Source: Abditibacteriota bacterium (GTDB taxonomy: Bacteria; Armatimonadota; UBA5829). From it: 6,464 bases of DNA. The notes below the pieces were generated by a model, which saw nothing but the letters and a program-made list of their open reading frames with translations, was not told the origin of the DNA and did no database searches. This document shows positions 1-6,136 of this stretch, in pieces; within the stretch, counting starts at the first letter, position 1, and the number at the start of each line of letters is the position of its first letter. The stretch spans positions 1-6,464 of the forward strand of contig JAGDDM010000188.1 of the NCBI GenBank assembly GCA_017958015.1, in the 5' to 3' direction. The translations under genes were made by a program, and so were the position numbers.

Positions 1-6
1 ATTTTC

Positions 7-11
7 GGAGG
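7..11 (+). promoter_or_regulatory. Shine-Dalgarno site of the large glycosidase gene
   Basis: GGAGG lies five bases upstream of the ATG at 17 and fixes that start, because the codons that follow give a clean signal peptide. Only 16 bases precede the gene, so the promoter, and any upstream operon partner, lie outside the window. Confidence 0.85.
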
Positions 12-16
12 TTTCC

Positions 17-73
17 ATGAAACGAATACTCTTGCTCCTCGCCCTCGCGGCACTCTGCGTCCCCGCCCACAGC
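17..73 (+). other. Sec signal peptide coding segment
   Basis: The first 19 residues are MKRILLLLALAALCVPAHS. They show a short basic start, a Leu/Ala hydrophobic core and a small residue at -1 and -3 (A17, S19). Cys14 is inside the core and lacks a lipobox context (L-x-G/A-C followed by a mature linker), so a type I cleavage is preferred over lipoprotein processing. The enzyme is therefore expected outside the cytoplasmic membrane. Confidence 0.85.
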
Positions 74-3000
74 CGGGACTTCTCCTTCACCTACAACGGC
101 CTGCCCTCCAGCACCGTTATCTCCGGCTGGAACAAAACCACAAACAGGGCCGTTGACGGGACGAAAACCACGGTCACAACAAGGTACACCCAGTCCCTGA
201 CGGGCATTCAGCTCATCCACGCCGTCACCACATACTCCGATTTCCCCGGCACCGAGTATTCCACCATGAAAATAAGAAATACCGGCACCGGCAGATCGAG
301 TATTTTCGCCAACGTCATGCCCCTGTCCCAGCGGTTCACTCTCCCCGCGAGCGGCGACATGGTTCTCGATTACGCCAACGGCAGCCACGAGAGCATATAC
401 GACTTTATGCCCCAATACAAGACTCTGGACAACCAAACCTTCACCCTTGAGTCCTTCGGCGGCCGCTCCTCCGACGGCGTTATGCCCTTCATGCGGGTCC
501 GCAAGCCCGACGGCAGCGGCGTTGCTATCGCCGTGGGCTGGTCCGGCCATTGGAAAGGCAATATAACCAAGGTTTCCGCCACGGAGCTTGACCTCAACTT
601 CGGCCAGGGCAGCACCAACTTCCTCCTCTACGGCGGCGAGGAAGTGACCTGTCCCTCCATGCTCACCATGGAGATAACCCCCGAAAAAGCGGCCCAACTC
701 AACGGCGCCACCGCCTCCGACGACTCGGAGTTCCTTATTCAGAACGAGATGCGGGCTTTCCTGCTCAAATACTTCACCCCCAAAGACGACAGCGGCGAGA
801 CGGTAACTCCGCCCCTCTGTTGCGCCGACGCCATCGGCTTCGAGACCCAGAACGCCGCCCGGCACATCAACAACATCGAAAAACTCAACAGCTACGGCAT
901 CGACTACGATTACTACTTCATAGACACCGGTTGGTACGAGGGTTCCGGCTCCAACTGGGCTCTCTACGTGGGCAACTATTCCTTTGACGGAGTCCGCTAC
1001 CCCAGCGGCGTTCGGCCCATCTCCGACGCCGCCGCCAGCCACGGCAAGGGCTTTTTGCTGTGGTTCGAGCCGGAACGGGTCATGCCCAACACGGAAGTCT
1101 ACAACGAGCACTACAACTGGCTGATCACTCCTCCCGCCCGGAGCAAGATACCCTCCGGCTATCAGTATATGTTCGACTCCCAGTTCTGCCTCTTTAATCT
1201 GGGCAACGACGAGGCCCGAACCTGGATGCGGAACAAGATAGGCACCATGATTACCGAGGGCGGCATCGACATCTTCCGCACCGACTTCAACATGTATCCC
1301 CAGTGGTATTGGGAAAAGCAGGACGGCTCCACCAGAATCGGTATAACGGAGATGAAGTACATCGCCGGTCTCTACGATTTCTGGGACGGTCTCCGGGCCG
1401 ACCACCCGGGTCTTATCATCGACAACTGCGCTTCCGGCGGCAGAAGAATCGACATCGAAACCATATCCCGCTCCTTCGCATTGTGGCGCAGCGACAACTG
1501 CTGGATAGCCTCCGCCACCCAGTGCCACAACTGGGGTCTCAACCGCTGGATTCCCCTCACCGGCAACGGCGCCGCGGTCTGCACCGTCTACGACTCCCGC
1601 AGCGGCTACGGAGCCCACTACAGCTACGCCCTGGACTGGAACTACGCCGACAGCACCCAGATGGGCATCGTAAAATCCACTTTCCGAGAGCTGAAGGCCA
1701 CCCAAAAATACTACGGCGGCGACTACTTCCCCCTGACGGACTACTCCCAGGACAGCAACGTGTGGATGGCATGGCAGTTCCACCTGAGAGACGAGGGCGA
1801 GGGTCTCGTTATGGCCTTCCGGAGAGAGGACAACACGGAAGAATCCAAACTCCTGAAGCTCCACGGCCTGAACCCGAACTCCTACTACGAAATCACCTGC
1901 GTTGACGACGCCTCCGCCCACAGAATCTACACCGGCGCCCAGCTGTCGGAAATCGGCGTCCGATTCAAATTGGACAAAAAAGACTCCTCGTATATAACAT
2001 ACAAAGAAACCACCATGGACGACTTCGACGTTCCCGTGGAGGAATACACCGCCCTGGTGGACCTCTACAACGCCACCGACGGCGACAACTGGACCAAAAA
2101 CGACAACTGGCTCTCCTCCACCGTGGGCAGTTGGTACGGCGTCACCGTCCAGAACGGCCACGTCACCAAGGTCGCCTTGACCGCAAACAATCTGGTGGGC
2201 TACGTCCCGGACAGCTTCACGAATCTCACGGCGATTATGTCCGTTGTTCTCAACAAGAACAACCTTACCTCCGTGCCCGCGGATTTCTCCGGCCTAGCAT
2301 CCCTCCGGACGTTCAATATGGGCGGCAACGCTCTGACCGACATTCCCGCCGGCGTGGCGGCCGCAAGTCCCTCCTACGGCTACAACGCTATTCCCACGAG
2401 CATCCTTGAGGCGGCGGGCTGCGGCAGTCAGTTCACCACCCAAACGGTGGCCCCCACGAACCTGAAAGCCGGCGTCTCCGGCGACACAATCTCCGCCACC
2501 TGGACGAAAATCCGCTACACAAGCGGCGGCGGCGGTTACCAATTGGGCGTGCTTAAGGACGGCACCTTAGAATACGGAAACACCACCTCCAACAAAACAG
2601 CGCAGGCGGCAACCGTGAATCACTACGTTGACGCGGCCACGGCCCTGGTTATCCGCACCAAGACAAACGCCACCACCGCCAACCCCTACATAATATATTC
2701 CGACCCCTCCGCCCCTCTGCTGCCCCTCACCGGCAAGGTTAAGGACGCAAACACCGGCGTCCCCGCGAAAGGCGTCTCCGTGACAATCGACGGCGTCACC
2801 TCCGTCACGGACAGAACCGGAACCTATTACATCTACCTGCCCGACGGCACATACACCGCCTCGGTGTCGGGCCCCGGCTGCGCCCCGGTCACCGTTGAAG
2901 TGACCGTCTCCGGCGGCGGAACCCACGACTTCCTGACGGAGGTAACTTCCGCCACATACTACGTTGACGACACAAACGGAAGCGACGATAACGACGGCAG

Positions 3001-5716
3001 CGCGGAACATCCCTTCAAGACAATCTCCGCCGCGGACCGCAAAGGCATCCTCGCCCCCGGCGACAAGGTTATCGTCCGAGCCGGCACATACGACATCGAC
3101 GCCGTGGGACGCAACTGTCCGGAGCACATTATCAACTGCTACGGCACCGCGGAAGCTCCCATCACATACCTGGCGGAGGGCGATGTGTACGTGCGGAACG
3201 TCAGCGACCCCGGCGACAGAAGCCGCCACAGCGCCTGCGCAATGGCCGTGGCCACCGATTACATCATCTTCGACGGCTTCGACTTCTCCGGCGGCACCGT
3301 TTGCTTCAAGGTTGACAACGCCGTGGGCGTTGTGGCCCGAAACTGCAAAATGCACGACACGGACTACACCACCGCAATATTCCCCTCCGGCGCCGGCATC
3401 TACATCGAGGGCGGACCGGAAGCCTGCGCGATAATCGAAAACTGCGAAATATACAACATCGGCAACGAGTTCACAGGCAACTACCCCTGCGGCTACTACA
3501 ACATGGTGGGCTACTGGTACGAGTCCTACACGCCCTCCACTCTCCGGAACTGCTATATCCACGACGTTCGGGGCATGGGATTCTTCGCCAGAGGCGGCGA
3601 CTCCATGGAGAAGTGCTACAACAACACCTTCGTGAACTGCTCCACCGCCATCACGACCCACCCCGGCGACAAAGTGGGCGGCAGCGCGGATGTGCGAAAC
3701 AACATCATAAGCGACTGCGCCATCGGCATGGCCAATCCGGGCGTGTCCCTGGTGAACTCAAACAACATCATCTTCAACACCGCAACGGCTTTCACCGCCG
3801 GCGCCGTTGAGGGCGACAACACCTACTACGACAACCCGCTGTTCACCGCCGCTCCCGAAATCAGCGACGAGTCCCCGGCGGTAAACAAGGGCATTGACGT
3901 GGGTCTGCCCTACTTCGGCATCGCCCCGGACATCGGCTGCCGCGAAACCGACGTAATATCAACCGTTTTCGCCACCGTCAGAGGCACAGTCACCGAAAAC
4001 GGAGAGGCCGCCCCCGGCGTCACCGTGCATATCGGCGACCTGGAAACCGTCACCGGCACCGACGGAACCTACTCCCTCACCGTAAGACGGGGCGCCTACC
4101 ATGTGTCCGCCGACTCCTCCGACAACCGGGAAGTCAGCGATCCCTACGACATAACCCTTGTGGGCGGCGACGAAGCGGTGTGCGACTTCACCCTCACCTA
4201 CAACCCCAAAACATACTACGTCTCCGTCACCGGCGACGACACAAAGGACGGCCTCACCCCCGCCACCGCCTGGAAGAACATCAACCGGGGCGACCGGACC
4301 CAAAGCCTTTACCCCGGCGACACGGTCATCGTCCTGGCGGGCACATACACCGGCGACACCATGGAAATGACCGGCTACTACGAACCCCGCTACGGCTACC
4401 GGCTCATTCAGTGCGCCGGCCGAGAGGGCAAACCCATCACATACAAAGCCCAAGGCGAAGTCACCGTAATCAACACCCTCTGCGACGCCGCCGCCTCCGT
4501 AAGCAAGTGCATCAGCGTCTGCGCCGAGTGGATTGTGCTTGACGGCTTCAAACTCACCGGCGCCTGCTGCGGCGTGGGAATCGACTATCGGGGCGCCAAC
4601 GCCGTGATAGAGAACTGCGAGTTTTACGACTTCACTCCCACCGATATAATCTGGCCCCAGTCCGCCGGCGTCTACATCGACCCCACCTCCGCCGCGGAGG
4701 CCCACGCCACCATCGAGGTGCGGAACAACGTCTTCAGAGACATGCCGAACCTGGGCGGCTGGAGCTACGCCGTGTATAACATGCTGGGCTACTGGGCAAG
4801 CGACACCAATATCAGCGTGAACGCCCACCACAACCTCATCATGAACATCGCCGGCGCGGGCATCTGCTCCAGAGGCGGCAACACAAGCGACACCTTCTAT
4901 AACAACACGGTCATCAACTGCCGCCAGGGCGTGGCCGTATGCCAAGGCGACAAAGTGGGCGGCTCCTGCGACGCCAAAAACAACATCTTCGTGGGCACCT
5001 CTCTCTGCGTTGTGGGCGCGGAACCGAACTGCACCGTCACCGACGACAACAACCTTGTTTGGAACACGGAAAACAACACCTGCAACGGCAACTTCATCTA
5101 CGCCGACCCGCTCCTGGGTGACGACTACTATCCCACCGAAGGCTCGCCCGCCATCGACGCCGGCCTCAACCTGGGCTTCGCTTTCATCGGCGCCGCTCCC
5201 GATATGGGCGCCTACGAATACGAACCGGCGAACTACACCGAAGTCGGATCCATCGACGAAATCGAGAGCGCGGAGAACGGCTCCTATGTTGAGACAACCT
5301 TCGACCTCATCGCCGCCGCGGTGTTCCCGGACAACACGGTCTACGCCTGCCGAAGCGACAGACTGCGGGGCGTGAAGTTTACAAACCTCACCGGCGCGGT
5401 GCCCGGCGACAGACTCAAAGTCAAGGGCAAAGTCCGCTCCGACAGCAACGGTAAATACATCGAGGTTCGGGAGATAGTCTCCAAAACCGCCGGCGACGCC
5501 CCCAAGGCGCTGGCCCTCACCAACACATCCCTGGACACCAACGTCCTCGTACGGGTCTGGGGCACGGTGGTATCCCGGTCCGCCGGAATCTTGGTCATCA
5601 AGAACGGAGAAACAACGATTAACCTCCTGACAAACGCCGACGTGGCGGTAGGCGAGTTCGTCTACGCCACCGGCGCCGCCACAAAGAGCGGAGTGAGAGT
5701 AATCGAAATCCTATAA
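17..5716 (+). CDS. Secreted multi-domain GH36-like alpha-galactosidase with LRR, two CRD/beta-helix units and OB-like C-terminus
   Basis: This is a 1899-residue exported protein. Residues 1-19 form a Sec signal peptide (KR, then a Leu/Ala core, likely cut after AHS) with no lipobox. Residues ~20-665 match the GH36 layout. They comprise an N-terminal sandwich, a barrel with IDTGW (302-306), LWFEPERV (348-355), FRTDFN (420-425; probable nucleophile D423), CASGGRRID (471-479) and LWRSDN (489-494; probable acid/base D493), and a C-terminal sandwich from ~590. Known GH36 enzymes release terminal alpha-galactose; the substrate here is inferred. Residues ~676-780 are an LRR unit with its typical cap (ALVDLYNATDGDNW). 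Residues ~811-897 look FN3-like. Two carboxypeptidase-regulatory-like domains (904-975, 1316-1394) each precede a parallel beta-helix (979-1312, 1399-1738). Residues ~1742-1899 resemble two OB barrels. No LPXTG, dockerin or transmembrane anchor is visible. The gene ends with TAA TAA. The GH36 call is strong; the role of the helices is uncertain. Confidence 0.9.
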   Translation: MKRILLLLALAALCVPAHSRDFSFTYNGLPSSTVISGWNKTTNRAVDGTKTTVTTRYTQSLTGIQLIHAVTTYSDFPGTEYSTMKIRNTGTGRSSIFANVMPLSQRFTLPASGDMVLDYANGSHESIYDFMPQYKTLDNQTFTLESFGGRSSDGVMPFMRVRKPDGSGVAIAVGWSGHWKGNITKVSATELDLNFGQGSTNFLLYGGEEVTCPSMLTMEITPEKAAQLNGATASDDSEFLIQNEMRAFLLKYFTPKDDSGETVTPPLCCADAIGFETQNAARHINNIEKLNSYGIDYDYYFIDTGWYEGSGSNWALYVGNYSFDGVRYPSGVRPISDAAASHGKGFLLWFEPERVMPNTEVYNEHYNWLITPPARSKIPSGYQYMFDSQFCLFNLGNDEARTWMRNKIGTMITEGGIDIFRTDFNMYPQWYWEKQDGSTRIGITEMKYIAGLYDFWDGLRADHPGLIIDNCASGGRRIDIETISRSFALWRSDNCWIASATQCHNWGLNRWIPLTGNGAAVCTVYDSRSGYGAHYSYALDWNYADSTQMGIVKSTFRELKATQKYYGGDYFPLTDYSQDSNVWMAWQFHLRDEGEGLVMAFRREDNTEESKLLKLHGLNPNSYYEITCVDDASAHRIYTGAQLSEIGVRFKLDKKDSSYITYKETTMDDFDVPVEEYTALVDLYNATDGDNWTKNDNWLSSTVGSWYGVTVQNGHVTKVALTANNLVGYVPDSFTNLTAIMSVVLNKNNLTSVPADFSGLASLRTFNMGGNALTDIPAGVAAASPSYGYNAIPTSILEAAGCGSQFTTQTVAPTNLKAGVSGDTISATWTKIRYTSGGGGYQLGVLKDGTLEYGNTTSNKTAQAATVNHYVDAATALVIRTKTNATTANPYIIYSDPSAPLLPLTGKVKDANTGVPAKGVSVTIDGVTSVTDRTGTYYIYLPDGTYTASVSGPGCAPVTVEVTVSGGGTHDFLTEVTSATYYVDDTNGSDDNDGSAEHPFKTISAADRKGILAPGDKVIVRAGTYDIDAVGRNCPEHIINCYGTAEAPITYLAEGDVYVRNVSDPGDRSRHSACAMAVATDYIIFDGFDFSGGTVCFKVDNAVGVVARNCKMHDTDYTTAIFPSGAGIYIEGGPEACAIIENCEIYNIGNEFTGNYPCGYYNMVGYWYESYTPSTLRNCYIHDVRGMGFFARGGDSMEKCYNNTFVNCSTAITTHPGDKVGGSADVRNNIISDCAIGMANPGVSLVNSNNIIFNTATAFTAGAVEGDNTYYDNPLFTAAPEISDESPAVNKGIDVGLPYFGIAPDIGCRETDVISTVFATVRGTVTENGEAAPGVTVHIGDLETVTGTDGTYSLTVRRGAYHVSADSSDNREVSDPYDITLVGGDEAVCDFTLTYNPKTYYVSVTGDDTKDGLTPATAWKNINRGDRTQSLYPGDTVIVLAGTYTGDTMEMTGYYEPRYGYRLIQCAGREGKPITYKAQGEVTVINTLCDAAASVSKCISVCAEWIVLDGFKLTGACCGVGIDYRGANAVIENCEFYDFTPTDIIWPQSAGVYIDPTSAAEAHATIEVRNNVFRDMPNLGGWSYAVYNMLGYWASDTNISVNAHHNLIMNIAGAGICSRGGNTSDTFYNNTVINCRQGVAVCQGDKVGGSCDAKNNIFVGTSLCVVGAEPNCTVTDDNNLVWNTENNTCNGNFIYADPLLGDDYYPTEGSPAIDAGLNLGFAFIGAAPDMGAYEYEPANYTEVGSIDEIESAENGSYVETTFDLIAAAVFPDNTVYACRSDRLRGVKFTNLTGAVPGDRLKVKGKVRSDSNGKYIEVREIVSKTAGDAPKALALTNTSLDTNVLVRVWGTVVSRSAGILVIKNGETTINLLTNADVAVGEFVYATGAATKSGVRVIEIL
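2726..3952 (+). repeat. Internal duplication, copy 1: CRD sandwich + parallel beta-helix
   Basis: Residues 904-1312. The unit opens with a carboxypeptidase-regulatory-like fold (LTGKVKDANTG, then TDRTGTYYIYLPDGTY). A right-handed beta-helix follows, beginning at TYYVDDTNGSDDNDGS and passing PGDKVIVRAGTY (1014-1025). The helix carries N-C ladder rungs (RNC 1108-1110, ENC 1141-1143, RNC 1177-1179) and ends in SPAVNKGIDVG and APDIG. The opening resembles the start of DUF1565 and of PL6/PL9-like helices, but I cannot identify catalytic residues. It may be a lyase, a glycosidase or a binding module. Confidence 0.75.
3962..5230 (+). repeat. Internal duplication, copy 2: CRD sandwich + parallel beta-helix
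   Basis: Residues 1316-1738 repeat the order of copy 1. A regulatory-like sandwich (VRGTVTENGEAAPGVTV, then TGTDGTYSLTVRRGAY) precedes a beta-helix starting TYYVSVTGDDTKDG, with PGDTVIVLAGTY (1433-1444), YNMLGYW (1587-1593), GDKVGGS (1644-1650), SPAIDAG and APDMGAYEY (1727-1735). Shared landmarks with copy 1 include YNM(V/L)GYW, RGG(D/N), YNNT..NC and GDKVGGS. An identical 18-base stretch at 3665-3682 and 4946-4963 encodes the last of these. Overall the copies have diverged widely, so the duplication is not recent. Confidence 0.75.
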
Positions 5717-5757
5717 TAAATCGGCGAAAAATAAAAAGTCGGTTTCACCTGAAAACA

Positions 5758-5819
5758 GCAAGTTAACGTTGCAACTTTTGTGATTTTTTCAATATTTGCC
5801 ACGTTAACTTGCGTTTTTT
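5758..5819 (+). terminator. Long-loop hairpin with T-tract after the large gene
   Basis: A perfect 12-base inverted repeat, GCAAGTTAACGT (5758-5769) and ACGTTAACTTGC (5801-5812), encloses a 31-base loop and is followed by G and six T (5814-5819). It begins 41 bases after the stop codon, where a terminator of the big gene is expected. The stem is only moderately GC-rich and the loop is long for an intrinsic terminator, so it may be a weak terminator or a 3'-end RNA structure. A competing short pairing (AAGTT 5760-5764 with AACTT 5773-5777) is possible. Confidence 0.5.
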
Positions 5820-5860
5820 GGGCTTTTCGGCTATGACGCCTCCCCCAAGCGAAAACCCGG

Positions 5861-5872
5861 TTTTGTACAAAA
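5861..5872. other. Perfect 12-bp palindrome TTTTGTACAAAA
   Basis: The sequence equals its own reverse complement, and lies between the two terminator structures in an AT-rich patch. It could be a protein-binding site, but no gene start lies nearby that it could control. It is also short enough to be chance in AT-rich DNA. Confidence 0.25.
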
Positions 5873-5883
5873 TATTTTTCGTT

Positions 5884-5912
5884 AAAAAAAACCTCCCGAA
5901 GGAGGTTTTTTT
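5884..5912. terminator. Bidirectional intrinsic terminator between convergent genes
   Basis: A run of eight A (5884-5891) leads into CCTCC (5892-5896), loop CGAA (5897-5900), GGAGG (5901-5905) and seven T (5906-5912). The GC stem with a T-tract on either strand gives a rho-independent terminator in both directions. On the - strand the loop reads UUCG closed by a C-G pair, a very stable tetraloop, followed by eight U. It is therefore probably optimal for transcripts arriving from the - strand esterase, and a second stop for the + strand gene. Confidence 0.9.
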
Positions 5913-5934
5913 GTTATACTTATTGATTCAATGT

Positions 5935-5947
5935 TCCGCTCCGCGGA
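5935..5947. repeat. Isolated mini-hairpin TCCGC-TCC-GCGGA
   Basis: A 5-bp stem (5935-5939 with 5943-5947) and 3-base loop stand just outside the ACATCAC-spaced array, 15 bases before its first spacer. The size matches the array's own hairpins, so this may be an eroded outer module. A stem this short could also be chance. Confidence 0.4.
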
Positions 5948-5962
5948 CAAATACGGCAACTC

Positions 5963-6102
5963 ACATCACGGTGTCGGGTTTATAATCCGTCGCCGACAGG
6001 CGACACCGCCACGCGCAAGCGAAGCGAGGCGCACATCACTTGCCGAAGGCAAACATCACATCGCAAAGCGATACATCACCCGCCCGCAAGGGCGGACATC
6101 AC
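5963..6102. repeat. Modular mini-hairpin array with five ACATCAC spacers
   Basis: Five exact copies of ACATCAC occur at 5963-5969, 6033-6039, 6053-6059, 6073-6079 and 6096-6102. Between the last four sit three perfect hairpins with unrelated arms: TTGCC-GAA-GGCAA (6040-6052), ATCGC-AAA-GCGAT (6060-6072) and CCGCCC-GCAA-GGGCGG (6080-6095). The wider gap between the first two spacers holds a larger hairpin (5969-6008) and a degenerate element (6012-6032) with GCGC arms and a CGC-GCAA-GCG mini-stem. The spacer is constant while arm sequences change but still pair, so it is neither a CRISPR array nor a simple tandem repeat. It lies in the 3' untranslated region of the - strand esterase if that transcript runs to the terminator at 5884. 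Similar hairpin/spacer modules are, from memory, common in intestinal Clostridia; the function is unknown to me. Confidence 0.8.
5969..6008. repeat. Two mutually exclusive hairpins inside the array
   Basis: CGGTGTCG (5969-5976) pairs perfectly with CGACACCG (6001-6008). Within it, GTCGCC (5989-5994) pairs with GGCGAC (5999-6004) around a GACA loop. The two stems share bases 6001-6004, so only one can form completely. This segment occupies the wide gap between the first two ACATCAC spacers. Confidence 0.6.
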
Positions 6103-6103
6103 T

Positions 6104-6136
6104 GTCTCAGAGTACCTTGTCAAGGTACTTTGAGAC
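6104..6136. repeat. 16-bp inverted repeat spanning the esterase stop codon
   Basis: GTCTCAGAGTACCTTG (6104-6119) and CAAGGTACTTTGAGAC (6121-6136) are inverted repeats with one base between them and one non-Watson-Crick pair (6110 with 6130, G-T on the + strand). It begins one base after the last ACATCAC spacer. On the - strand it encodes the last residues, VSKYLDKVL, and the TGA. No T-tract follows on either strand, so it is not a classical terminator. It may be the terminal, longer module of the array, or an RNA-stabilising 3' hairpin. Confidence 0.75.

Noticed and set aside
1303..1905. 200-codon + strand frame overlapping the GH36 domain
   Set aside because: Arg/Pro-rich out-of-frame product with no recognisable motif, while the main frame encodes the conserved GH36 blocks here.
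2567..3661. Long open frame on the - strand (364 codons) opposite the first beta-helix
   Set aside because: Its product is a Val/Ala/Gly/His-rich string with no domain, explained by the strong third-position C bias of the sense gene. The sense strand carries clear domains throughout.
3959..4945. Long open frame on the - strand (328 codons) opposite the second beta-helix
   Set aside because: Same composition artefact as the first antisense frame; its position mirrors the internal duplication of the sense gene.
5981..5986. TATAAT as a -10 promoter box on the + strand
   Set aside because: No -35-like hexamer lies about 17 bases upstream, and no + strand gene follows it in the window.
5963..6102. 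CRISPR array
   Set aside because: The constant unit is only 7 bases, and the segments between are self-complementary and 13-16 bases long in the regular part. CRISPR repeats and spacers are much longer and spacers are not hairpins.
5717..6106. tRNA, small RNA gene or short CDS in the intergenic stretch
   Set aside because: No cloverleaf, no start codon with a ribosome binding site and no recognisable RNA family was seen; the stretch is accounted for by hairpins, terminators and the array.
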